The position numbers and the translations under genes are program-made. This document shows positions 25,901-37,992 of a DNA stretch of 64,000 bases, piece after piece (the first letter of the stretch is position 1; each line of letters opens with the position of its first letter). The notes beneath the pieces were generated by a model, which had not been told where the DNA came from, did not search any database, and saw only the letters and a list, made by a program, of their open reading frames with translations. This DNA is from Aphelocoma coerulescens (Eukaryota > Chordata > Aves > Passeriformes > Corvidae). Location of the stretch: positions 56,821,109 through 56,885,108 of the forward strand of contig NW_027184085.1 in NCBI RefSeq assembly GCF_041296385.1. Direction: 5' to 3'.

Positions 25901-28900
25901 GTTGGTATGGAAAAAGCATTATTTCCACAAGTGCTTGAATCTAAAAATTGTGGCTGTTTCTCAGGACTGAAGGCCAGGTAGGAATGTTGTAGTTGCATTA
26001 GAAACAAAAGAAGAAGAGAATTGGGAAGACTTAGATAAGTCAAATATGCTACATGCTAAACTTTTGTAGGGCAGGCTGAAAAAAAATTTATTCTGTTACA
26101 ACATATGATCTGGGTAGGTAAAACAACATCTGTTTGTATATTGTGATGGCTTTCCTGATGCAAAAGGGGAACAATATAAAGGGCTGGAGTGGTAACAAGA
26201 TAAAAAAAGATTGCAGTATGAAACACAAAACTCCAGAAATTCTCAATACCACCAGCAGCAATTTCCCCTTTTTTCTTTCCAAGAAAATCAATTTTATCAA
26301 GGCAGCTTTATCTGGCTGATATTTTTCACCATGGTAAAGACACTGTTTGGAGCCGCATAAGTCACAGATGTCAGCCCAGACAGTGAACACATTCTGCTGT
26401 TGTAGCAGGATGGTTTGGTCTCAAGTCAAAAGGAAAGGTTATTCTCTGCTAATCTTTAAAACGGTACAGAGCCACGCAGAATCAAATCCAGCAGACACCC
26501 CCCTCCGAAGCGTGGCTAATGCTCAGAGATCAAGATGCCACATTTGATGCCCTGTGTTTTTGGGAGATATTTTTTGTTCGAGTGATTGCAGTGAAGAAAG
26601 CTGTTCTCCTTGATATGCTAAATTAATATTTATGTTGTTAAAATATCAGAGACACCACAGAAAAATATTAATATAAAAAGGTTATAATTATCTTTAAAAA
26701 TGTGGCAGCAATTGAAATGTAAATCCTAGTGAGCTGGGAGAGAGTCTTGTTTGCATTGTGCCTGGGGCACCCTGCCTGCCTGACGCAGCTGCCATTGATC
26801 ATTTCAAATCAAAGGAAGCTGGAGATGTCTCTGGTGGCTCGACTGGGAAAAAAGCAAGCAGAGAAAGATGCTCTGTTCTGCAGGACTGTTATCAAAAAAA
26901 AAGAGCTGGAATGTGTTTTAAATCTTGCTCCTGTTGAATATGGAGCCTTTCAAAGCTTTGCTACAATAAATAAAGTTTTCAAAACACATAGAATATAGAA
27001 GATATGTTTAGAGTCTCCCTGAACTAAGCATTTTTTCCTTTCTTGTTGTTATTAGGAAACTACAACATGAAACTAATGTACATGTGATTATTAAATCCGA
27101 AGACTATGCAAACAATAAGAAACCACCATTTTAGAGTGGAGTTTGTTGTTTTAAATTCCTGTAGGTAGAAGAAAACATATTGTCAGAGGAAAGGATGCAC
27201 AACACCAGGAAAGCAGAAATGCAAATTGATATCACTACTGTTCTCAAACAGAGTGTCCCTATACTGTACTGGGCAGCAACAAGCAAAATGCCTTCAGCTG
27301 TCGACACTTCAATAATAGGAAATAAAGTGCATCTTCACTAAACCCTGAATATTACTATGTAGACATTTCTTGAGGTCCATTAAATTCTATTTGACATACA
27401 TTAAAAAGATTTAATCACAGATGCCAGTCAGCTAACCAACCCATTAATCTAGCTGTTTTTCCTATGAAAATTGTATTTAAAAACGTCTTTTTTCCCCCCT
27501 CAATTTAATTTAGTCATCCATTTAAATTTCATGTATTTATCATGTAAATGTGCCTTATTTGCAAAAGAAAAGCTCAGGACTCAGTGAAATAAATAGTTAT
27601 TTCATTAAAATGGATACAAAAAACCTTGTGATTAGGGTAATTAATTTGCACACTAAAAGCTATCTTTCTAGTTCAGATCATTAATATTGATGGTGTTCGA
27701 TTTTGTTCTCAGTAATGTTCCTTGAAATACACTCAGAACTGGCAAGCAAGGATGAAGAAGCAGCCGCTTAAACTAGAAATGAGGATTCAATAAGCACTTG
27801 GCTACTTTCCCTCTTCCCCTATTCAAAATTAATAACACAAAATCATGATGCCTGTGTCCCAAAGTGAACTGGATTATTTGGATTTTATGGGATTACGTGG
27901 TTTGTCACAACTGAATCTTATTTACATATGCAGTTCTCACTGCATTTCTCTGACTTTATTTTCTTAATTGCAAAATAACATTAGTAGAGCTTATGTCTAG
28001 GTATTCATATTGCTATACACATCACTGCCAGATAACAAGGCAGAGTTTGCCAATACACTCTTTTGTCATTAGCTTTTCATGTGCATGATATGCAAGTTGT
28101 GTTGAACAGTTTCCCAGTTTGAGTCCTTTCTACCACAAGATTTTGTCAAGACTCATATTTTGTTTTCCTGCTGTACAGCAGATGTATTCCACAAAAGACC
28201 ATGCAGGAAAGGTGTCACATCACTGTTGTGCACTATCAATTACAGCTGAAGGCAAAGTGCTATAAAAACCAAGTTCTATAAAAATTTCAGAGACATTATG
28301 CTGTCTGTGTCTACATACTCAGCTGTACTTTGTGGTGGAGAAGTCAGACATGTACTGTAGTGTGAGTGCTGTGTGGTTTATTTGTACAGACAAATTATAT
28401 GCATACATGATATATGTCTTATTTCAATATCTATGTGAAATATTGACTTTCAGCTTGCACAGTCTGCTCTCTTTTCATTTTCCATCCCTGAAACCTATTT
28501 GAAACCTCCAAGAATCATCAGAAAGTTTCAATGGTTTGGAAACAAGTCAGAAAAACCATCTTGTTTGCAAAATTTGGAGCTTTTGGTAGACTCTTGTTTC
28601 TAAGATCACATTTGTATAACTTTTGTCCTCATCCAAGACAGTTTCGTGTGATGGAAGCTTATCTGTAAACACTTTTTACTCATGAAGGATTAGAAAAATA
28701 CATATTATGATATTAGGAACAGTGATTGATTCACATCTGGTAAATTTACTATATAGAAAAGAGACTTCATAATTATTACATTTATTTTACACATAGTCTG
28801 CACAGATATGTTCATTTATAGTTTTTTTTTTCCGAAAAGGTCATACATTTTGAAGTAATTTCAAATTTTTTTTCAGCTGTTAATTCATGATTATATAATC

Positions 28901-31311
28901 TAATAATTTCCTCATTCTGAGTCCTTTCACAGGCATCATATTTGCACTCTTGACTTTCCAGGCAGTTGCATACCAAAACCCATGAAGTGGTTTGCATGCC
29001 ACAAATGGGTAGTTGTTCTGCAACTTACATGTCATATATAAATAAAATATAAATTAAAAAAAAATATAAAATATAAAAGGATTTAGAACCATTTACTTCT
29101 TCACAGTTTGTAAATTGAATCATGGTTTCACTACCAATGAGTAAGAATTACTTCTTAGCTAATATAACAATGTCTTTGTTTCTTTCTTTATGTTTGACCA
29201 CAGAATCCAAAACCAATATGTGAATTAACAACCTGAATGTTGCACTGCTAGTGACCAGAATTGTACCACCTGAAAATCCGGCCCCACCAAAAAACAGCAT
29301 GCAGAATTACCAGCTGCCTTTAAAAAAATATCCATATGTCTACTATTCACAGGTCAGCTCAAATATTTAAATGTAAATATATGTGTAAATTTGTATATCT
29401 TTACATAAAAGCCATCATACTTTTCCACTCACATGTACCATGTTGAACTGAGAAGTTATGTCCACTCTAATTCAACACTGTATGAATGACTGCACATATA
29501 TATATGTCTGTTTCAAGAAAACACTACAGTCTTTTAGACTTCAAAAAAATTTTGTTTCCTGTTAGGAGTTCGCCATTTGCCTAACTACTCATCCTACTCG
29601 TCTGATGCTTTTAAAAAGAGAATTCTCAATGTCTCTCATTAAAAAAAACAAACAAGCCCTAACTGTGAATAATCCAGCAAATACTTCCTGGTTCTTCTGC
29701 TATGGACCTTGTTGAAGACCAATAATTCAATTCAGAAAATAGAAACTCCTGTGTAAAGTACTGTGAATTTCTCTAATATCTTTCAGTATTATTTATTGCC
29801 AAAAGTATTTACATTAACATTTAACCATCCATGATTTTAAAAGTGCAGTTCATAAGACAGGCTCATTTCTGTTCACTCTGGACAGTATCCATCACACTCT
29901 AAGGTATTTGAACAATCATGATATTTTCTTAAGAATTTGTTTTCAATACCTGGTTTCTCTCTTATATACCTTGACAGCACTCAAAACTCAGGAGATCCCA
30001 TTTCTTATGCAATAATGGAGATGGGTTTTCATCTTTCTGGTGAGGATCCACTACCAAATTTACCGAAATGCAAACCCAGCATCAACAATTTATGTGTCTT
30101 TTTCCTAGTTTTAGTGACCCTTATATGGACACACAAATGTAGGCAGATTCCTGGACGAAAGAACCTCAAAGATAGCAGATGACGTCTATGCCCACATGGA
30201 AGAATGTCAGGAGAAAAATCTCGAATAACCCCCAAGTGTGAAGACTAAATAAATTTGTTTAAAGGTCTTCAAATGGAATTTTTGCATGAAATCTGTAGAA
30301 ACAGAAGAAATTAATGTGTGATTTAACAGTTCTATTTTATTCTTTTAATCTTTTAATAATTTGCTTGTATAATATGTGTGGTATGTTTTATCTTGAAAAT
30401 GATATTTTTATGAATCTCTAGAAGTCTCCATTAAAAAGTTCAGCTGCAGTCATAATATGTTCCCTTTTGCCAACCCTTTCTTTTCTTTTCTTTATTGTTT
30501 CATTGCCTGAAGCTTCTGACAAATTTTCTGGTCAGTCTCCATTCTCCCTTTCATTCAGCTATTGCTGTAATGTTTTTCTACTTTAATGTTACTACTGCTT
30601 TGAAATTCTGCTCTGTCTGGAACAGCTGTGAGAATTTTGAAAAACATTTAAAATATTAATCTGTCAAAAATAAGATTTAAAAAAAATCTTTTCCTTCCTA
30701 TTCAACTATGAAACCCTGAAATATCACTACATATAAGACATAGTAATAAGAGAGCTCACTAAAAATGCTTCTGTTTTTAAAACAACATACACACATTTCA
30801 GCTATGTAAAATAAACCTTTCCCAAGTATGTTTATGAAAAGTTATTTTAAAAGTACTCTTATACAATATCTATACAATATCTACTGAATTTACTCACAGC
30901 TTTAACAGCTAGTTCTTTCCATTAAAATAAAAATAAATAAAAAAGAAGTGAAACATTGAAGTATTTTAAACCAGTTGCAAGAGTACTCCATGGTATATCT
31001 TTTTCATAACTTGTTTCATGAATGTCTTCAAGTGGTATCCTGTGATGCATTGTAATAAGGCAGTACTCATCCAAACAGCAACAACAGCAGTCAGGTTATG
31101 GCAACGTGCTAATTAAAGAGAGGAACTCACCACAAATCTACTCGTTACTATTCATGGCAAGTGTACAGAAAATCACTTAGCTGTTTGTTTTTAAAATAGA
31201 AGCTTTTGTCTGTCTAGTTTGGAAAGACATACATGGGCTAAAAAGACTTTTACTAAAGCATGACATTGAAAAGACATTGCCCCAAGGTTTGATTGAACAA
31301 AATGCTGAAAC
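22966..31311. other. Unique AT-rich DNA, possible regulatory stretches
   Basis: No gene or assignable transposon was found in this 8.3 kb. The 141-codon minus-strand frame at 24992-25417 is the longest. It has no recognisable domain or start context and overlaps other chance frames. The stretch 26560-27720 is rich in homeodomain-type cores (attaat, taattaatt, tttaatttag) and free of simple repeats. Short low-complexity runs lie at 29034-29078 (A/T) and 30477-30500 (tttct)n, with a perfect 11-base direct duplication atacaatatct at 30861-30882. Confidence 0.6.
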
Positions 31312-31346
31312 GTTTAATGTTTAGTTTAATGTTTAGTTTAATGTTA
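31312..31346. repeat. 12-bp tandem repeat, about 3 copies
   Basis: The unit gtttaatgttta occurs twice exactly (31312-31323 and 31324-31335) and a third time with one T missing (31336-31346). This is a small minisatellite-like duplication with no evident function. Confidence 0.95.
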
Positions 31347-34300
31347 GACCTTATTTTTTTCCCCTACCTATTCACCTTTCATAATATGTTTCCTTTAATT
31401 CACACCAAATCAACAGCTAGGGGAGCTGTGCAAGGAGTCTTCTAGGATATATTTTGTTCTAAGGAAAATGATAGGAAAAGAACCCTTGCTAATTAAAATA
31501 AAGAAATCTCTGATGCCTGCCAGTTCAATACTGCTCATCTTTATTACGGCATGAGGAGAACAGCATTGCAAATAGTCAAAGAACACCATTAGTCTCTTGG
31601 GCTGCGCTGTAAATTAGTGATTCATTGAAAATAATGCAGTGTGAAGAATGAGTGATCTGTATTCCCAGAAATGCACAACACAGAGTACTTCATAATTTTT
31701 AAGAAGAAAGAAAATATTTTCAACAGCATATTATTTTATAAAGGAAGTTAACTGAAGTGAGGGAAGAGTAGGAAAAATCATGCCATATCAAAATGTTCCA
31801 CTAATCAACATTTAGTAGTAATAAAAATAAAAATAAAAGATGGCAAGAATACTGCTTCTCTTCAAATTCTTTTAGAATTTATTTTCAAATAGAACATGTA
31901 TTATTATCCCTTTGGACATTAAAAAAATCAAACATCTAACTAGTCCAAAGATAAGATTTCCACCATTTTCTGAATTAGACTCAATTCTTGGCACTGTCTG
32001 AAGTTTTACTACAGCCTTTGATGGGAGCAGAACCATGTCTCAAACACCCCGTTCCACTTCATGGAAAAGATGGTGTTTATTGGCAAATAGAGGGGGAAAT
32101 AGTTTTGTGAGAGGATCCTATCAGTTACGTATCTTTTCCTTGACAGAAGTGACAGATTTTTCTGTTGTCTGTATGTAGCCTGGCATAGATTTGTAGGAAA
32201 GTACATAATTTAAAAAGCTTTTTTCTCTCCATTTGCTCTTCACCCTCACCCCCACAGTGGCAGTGGCTGGTACAATTGACATTTAGCTGGAACTCTGACC
32301 ATACTAGTGCCATGGCCAAAGAGCAGTAGTCAAAGCTAATTTCTTCCTGAGCAAGGCATATTTGGGGGAGCCATAGAGCCAAGACACCTCCAGGGTGTTC
32401 AAGGGGATGTCTGGTGCTGGCCAGCTGAACACAGGTCTCACTTCCGCCATATATCCCATACAGAGTGGGTGCAGGACGCTGATTTCTCTGTAAGTTTGCA
32501 CCTGCTCATGTACCTAAGAGAATGTCTGTATCAGCTTTTAAATCTGTATTTATACAATACAAGATGTAAATACTGGCCTTTATTTAAGGACACGTTGACT
32601 AAAAGCCACAAGAAAAGCAGAACACAGAAAAAATGAGGAAATTGCTAAGGGAGGGACATTTTTTAGGCCACAGGAAATGCTCTTAGTGAATATGTTACAC
32701 TTGAAAGGATTGGGTGGACTAGCGTGCAGTGACTAAGAGGAGAAAAAGAGCAAAGCATTAAAAATAGCCATCAGCATTAATAGGAATAATTTGACAATGG
32801 GGAGAAAAAAATCAGCAAAATTAATTAAGTTCTGCTTTTTTTCTCTCCTTGCTTCTTGAGGAGAAAGTGTGGAACTGGTGGAAGCAGAGAGCAGGGTGAC
32901 CAAGAAATATTATTAACTCGGCAGGCTGTCTGTCAGTTGAACAGCACTTGACAATGTGGCTGGGAGGGGAACGAGCAGTGGTTGTATCATCAACACAGGA
33001 CAGTGAGCCTTGGCATCAATGGCTGTATATGACTGTAAATGTGTCTTTTCTGTTTGTTTTAGCATCATAAAAAAAGTGAATAAAAGTTCTTTAAAAAGGA
33101 CAAATCAGCCCAGGGAGTGGGAGTGGTGGGTGGAGCAGGCCACAGATTGCTGTTTGCACTGGGAAAGAGAAAGTTTTTAGAAGATAGGAAAGAGAACTCA
33201 GTGTCTTATGCAAGTTTCTGCAGCATTTCTGTTAAAAGAGCTTTGAAAGCACGCAAGGTTAAAGGACAAGAGACCAGGAATTCTATCATCTTAACATTTA
33301 ATGGTTCCCACAGAAACTTTAAATAATAAAAGTCCTCAAAGACATGTCCTCCTAGAGTATTAATGACTCTCTTGCTGTATCCAGAGCCTGCATTACTCAA
33401 AATGAAAAATGTTTGGAAATCAGCCGCACCACTATACCCTGCAGTAATAAATATCAACAGAAACAAACAGGTGGGCTTGGGTGCATGGTGTCTACATGTC
33501 ACAGAAAATAAACCTATATCCTATAACCACCCATACCTCTGAACCTACGTAAAAGGTTTGTCATTCACAACAATACAGAAATGTACTGTCGTAGCTGCTG
33601 TGCCTTGGCAAACACATTTCTGTGCTATGAGGGGAAGAAGAAATATCAGTCCTTTAGGTAATTTAGGCAGAATTTGTGAGAACACTTATCATATAATTTG
33701 ATTAAAACTTTCAAAAAATATCCAACTGAACCAAACTTGTTCAACTTAATTTTAAGAAAAGTTTCCAGCTATTGTGTTTATCCCATAACAGGAATCTGTC
33801 CCTTGGATAACTGGATTTCAAAATACAAACAGTCACAAAACAAGATAGTAATTTGTGCATAACACTGCAAGCCTTTTACAAAGACTGAATTAAAAATTAT
33901 ATTTGTTTGGTTCTCAACAAACAAAAAGACACACAAATGACTTTTAGATCACAGTAAATGGCAAACAAAGAATTAAAGTAAAACTGGCGGTGGACACATG
34001 ATCAACACTTTGATAGTCTCACAGACTGAAGGAACATGTGCTAATAAAACAGCATTTTCCAGCAAATACAGGCTGTGAAATGATGCTGGCAGAAATACAT
34101 TTTACTATTGTCCCTTAACAGATCTAACACAAAGACACTACGCTAATTTTCCTTTACATGCAAAACCTTTGCCAGCAATTATATATGGAATAAAACCTAC
34201 TTATAACATATTACATTTTTCCAGCTTGATTTTATACTGGTCTCAGCCAGTGCACATTTAACAGAAGGACATATGAGCTGTATGTGCATTTGAAGAAGTG

Positions 34301-36420
34301 CAACAGAAAAAACTAAAAGAGCTTGGAAATTTTCTAATAAATCTAAGTCCCTGTACATGAATAGCAGTTATCTATGTAACTATATCTCTACAGTGATCTA
34401 TGTGAGACATAATTTTCAAAAATCTATATTTTCAGTAATCTATGAATGATTAGAAGCTGCTGCAAGGCTAGCAATTATGAAAAATTGCCTAAGTAGAATG
34501 CTGAGATATGAAGAAAGAATTCTAAATGGAAGCACTTCTTTGAAAGCTGAAGATAGTTTTGCTAGATGTGGAAAAATTGAGGCTGTGTAACATCAAATGT
34601 TCCTTTCTCTAAATTTTTCCTCCTGTAATTATTTTTTCTCTTATTCTATTCCAAGCTGATCTACTAAGTTAAGAAGGATTGTTGACTACAACATTGGCAC
34701 AACACCTCTAAATTCCACATAAAAAATAATTATACTGCACAGGAAAACCAAAGCTCTAAGAAATAGATGATGTAACGGCTACAAGTCTTGTTATCACTCC
34801 CAACAGGACACTTTGCACCAGCATTTTACTTAAAGAGAGCACATATTCCAGCAATAGTACATCTTTCATTTGAGAATATTGAATTGCAAAAACTGAGTAA
34901 GGCTATAGAAATGGGATTAATTTTGTGTTGTCATGCTTATTCAAAACACATGTTCCCTTGCCACCCACAGGAGTAGAAAAGTTAATCTAGAGGGTACAAG
35001 GCAGACATTATACTATTGCGACCTCACTTCCCAAACTGCATTTAAGACTCAGTATCAGAAAAAGAATAGGTTAGGTTGCAGGGTCTTATCCAGTAGTAAG
35101 AAATCCAGAAAGAAATGCACAACAAGAGGAAATGGTAAGGTCTCTTTCCTTTTATCCTGCCAAAGACCCTCTGAATTTGATGTCAAAGCAGGTGTTCTTT
35201 GGATTCTCTGGACTTCCAAAACATATCCATAAACAATGCATAACTTCTTTCCAGTAGTAATCAGTAGTAATAGTCTGTTTAAAAAAAAATCATAACACTT
35301 CACAGAAATATTGTGACATGACACCTATCTAATCTCAAAGTAATTGGGCATAAATGTATCTGAATTTCACCCTCTAGACAGACAAACTGAAATAACATCT
35401 TATATCTGAAATGGAAAAAAGAGCAGACAGATGGCAACATTCCAGATTCTCAACATTAAAGAAAATTTGTTTCAGAAATTTTCATCCACATGTTAAGATG
35501 AAGTAAACATAGTTTTTAAACAGTGTTGGACCTCTCCCACTCCTCTGCATCTGTCAGTAAGGAATTTGTACTGAAGATGAGTAGAAATTTATTTGGTTTA
35601 ACAAGAAAAAGATAAAACAAACAGCACCCACTAACTGGAAAAAATTCTCTACAAATTTCATCTTCTATCTATGAGCTTGAGTCACATCCCTGTATAGTAG
35701 GCTCTTCTTCGGAGCTCTTGACATACATGCTTAGCTGAATAGGTTTGATTGTCATGATCTGGAAAAGTATGAAATGGATATGAAGTGACAAAGGTGATAG
35801 CTTGCAGCATCTGGGGAAATGGATATGCCAAAACAATTAAATAACAATGATTCAAAATCTTGTCAGAGAAAACTAGTGAAAAAATAATTGGGATTAAATT
35901 GCATAATAAGTAATAATGAGAAAACTGCCAAGGTGAAATATTTTTTAGAAAGGTAGAAGAGAAGAGTCTGTACAGACTATTCTGGACAATTTTTTTCGAT
36001 TTACTGGCTACAGGAAGGCACCAGTTTCAGAGTATTTAAGGAATTTCTACACAGCAGCATATTGTGCTGTATATGCAGGTACATGTCTCCTTTAGTCACA
36101 TATAGTTCACAAAACCTAGTGTTTTTCAAGTGTCAGTCACCTTTACATAATAATAGCTTCAGTAATACTGATATGCTTACGGTGAGCCTTCTGGTATGCA
36201 AAGGGTTGGTAGCTGAGTTTTTACAGCTCAGTGGCACTTCCTGTGCAGTGGCAACTCAGTGTAGGGAAATTCAGGCACATTTAAACAGGTATCATTTCAG
36301 GACCTAAGCGCACCCTTCATTCTGTGCTTCCTCTTTCATTCTCTTGCTGCATGACCTGGTTGTCTCAACTGGCCTGTGTTATCAAAAGAGAGTGGAAAAC
36401 AGCAGGACTCGCTGTAATCT
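31347..36420. other. Unique AT-rich DNA, no gene recognised
   Basis: No supported gene was found. The segment 32220-32500 is richer in G and C than its surroundings and may be an old transposon fragment. The minus-strand frames through it (32125-32382, 32304-32501) have no recognisable product. The segments 31490-31690 and 32590-33080 are even in composition and could be conserved non-coding DNA. Confidence 0.6.
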
Positions 36421-37014
36421 TGTTGCGGTTTAAGCGCAGTAGGAGATGAAACACCATGCAGCCTCTTGCTCAACCCCCATCTCTTCCCTTCCACCCTGAT
36501 GGACTGGGGACAAGAATCAAAATAAAACTTGTATGTTGAAACAAGAACAGTTTAATAATTGAAAATTAAATAAAATATAAAACTCATGATAAATAATAAT
36601 AATAACAACAACAACAGCAATAATAATAGCAATAATAATAATGTGAAAAAACCAAGTGATGCACAATGAAATTGCTCACCATCAGTTGCCAGATCCACCT
36701 CCTCAAACCCAGATTGGCTGCACTTCTGCGTGACTCCCCCCAGTTCATGTACTGGGTTCAATATTCTGCGGTGTGGAATATCCTTTTGGCCAGTTTGGGT
36801 CACCTGTCCTCGTTAAGCTCCCTCCCAGTTTGTTTTTTTGTGTACCTCCTTACTGGCAGAGCATAAAATGACTTTAAAAAATGTCCTTGACAGGGCTTAT
36901 CAAAAAACCAAAACATCAGTGTGTTATCAACACCATTCTTATTCTGAATCCAAAACACAGCACCGTAACAGCTACAGAGAAGAAATTAACTCTACCCTAG
37001 CCGAAACCAGGACA
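36421..37014 (-). mobile_element. Solo LTR of an avian endogenous retrovirus
   Basis: The segment is bounded by TG at the left (tgttgcggtttaagc) and CA at the right (ccgaaaccaggaca), the expected ends of an LTR. I recognise it as a very common avian LTR type. Matching blocks are 'gtgtggaatatccttttggccagtttggg' at 36770-36798, 'ctccttactggcagagcat' at 36846-36864, 'aaacatcagtgtgttatcaac' at 36910-36930 and 'aatccaaaacacagcac' near 36948. The sense strand is minus: the reverse complement of tttaat at 36551-36556 gives the ATTAAA polyadenylation signal, just before the minus-strand 3' end region. No internal retroviral genes or second LTR lie nearby, so it is a recombination-derived solo LTR. 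Flanks (taatct left, cctgta right) do not form a clean target duplication. The position expected for the TATA box appears mutated. Confidence 0.85.
36591..36641. repeat. (AAT/AAC)n repeat inside the LTR
   Basis: This is an imperfect trinucleotide run of AAT and AAC units with two AGC interruptions, lying within the solo LTR. It generates a poly-leucine open frame on the minus strand (36552-36803), which is an artefact of the repeat and not a protein. Confidence 0.93.
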
Positions 37015-37933
37015 CCTGTAGATTTATGGTATAAAATGCTTCTGAAAGCAAAAAGAAAAGTTTGAGGAACTGTCAAAGATGAATGCACTGAAATACATTT
37101 CCAGATGGACCAGGATTTCTGAAACTGTGTGTGATGCAGATAGATTTCGGAAATGTCAAACGAAATCACGTCTTTTGATGTCAGCAAGTGACAGTGGTCT
37201 TGAAATTACTGGTCTACATGCAATGAGTCTAAGTTATCTCCTTTAACTAAGTCTCAAAAGGCAAGGAATTATCTGTCTTAAACAATTACTTTCTGAAAAC
37301 CGACACCTTGCTTATGAAAAAAATGTTGCTAAAATATTCAGGGTATTGAAAATCATGTGGTTAGAAAGAGCACAGGAAGAGTAAGTAAAACCATATAACT
37401 GATCATATTGCTCCATGGAGTTGGGCTAAACTGAGGAGTCTGTAAGCAACTAAAATTTTAACCAACTACCTAAATTTTTTTTTTTTACAAACAGGAAGTA
37501 AAATTATTAAATCTATAAACTTCAGTGTTGGGTGTCTCTTTTTTTCTTTCAAGTAGCTCTTATATCACCCACTTCCACTGACTGTGTTGAAACTTTTAAC
37601 AAGATTTTTACCTTCTTATTCTATGTGCTGAAGTATTTTGTGAAGTCAGAACAATGTCTATATATTTGTGATATTTGAGAGAGATTTAATATCATGTTGA
37701 TGCTCTGCATTTTGTCAAGTTCACTCTCACTCAGTGGTTACCCACAGTTCAAGATAATATGTATCTGTAAGACAAGGGAGAACAAATACTAAAATTTCTT
37801 ACTTATTTCAGATTCCCCATGTTTTTACAGTTTACAGAAATCCTCAAACCACAGTTTTGGAAACCACATCATGGAAAAGAAGTACAGAACACAGGAGAAT
37901 TATGTATTGTGACTTGTGTCAACAAATCCGAAA
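37015..37933. other. Unique DNA, no gene recognised
   Basis: Apart from a run of about 11 T near 37478-37488 this contains nothing I can assign. Confidence 0.65.
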
Positions 37934-37992
37934 GGGTGTGTGTGTGCATATGTGTATGAGGGCAATGGGGATGTGTGCATGAGAGAGAGATA
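37934..37992. repeat. Imperfect GT/GA low-complexity repeat
   Basis: A gtgtgtgtgtgc run is followed by scattered gtgtat and gtgtgc words and a gagagagaga run. This is ordinary microsatellite-type DNA. Confidence 0.85.

Noticed and set aside
36552..36803. Poly-leucine open frame
   Set aside because: The leucines come from the (AAT/AAC)n repeat read on the minus strand inside a solo LTR.
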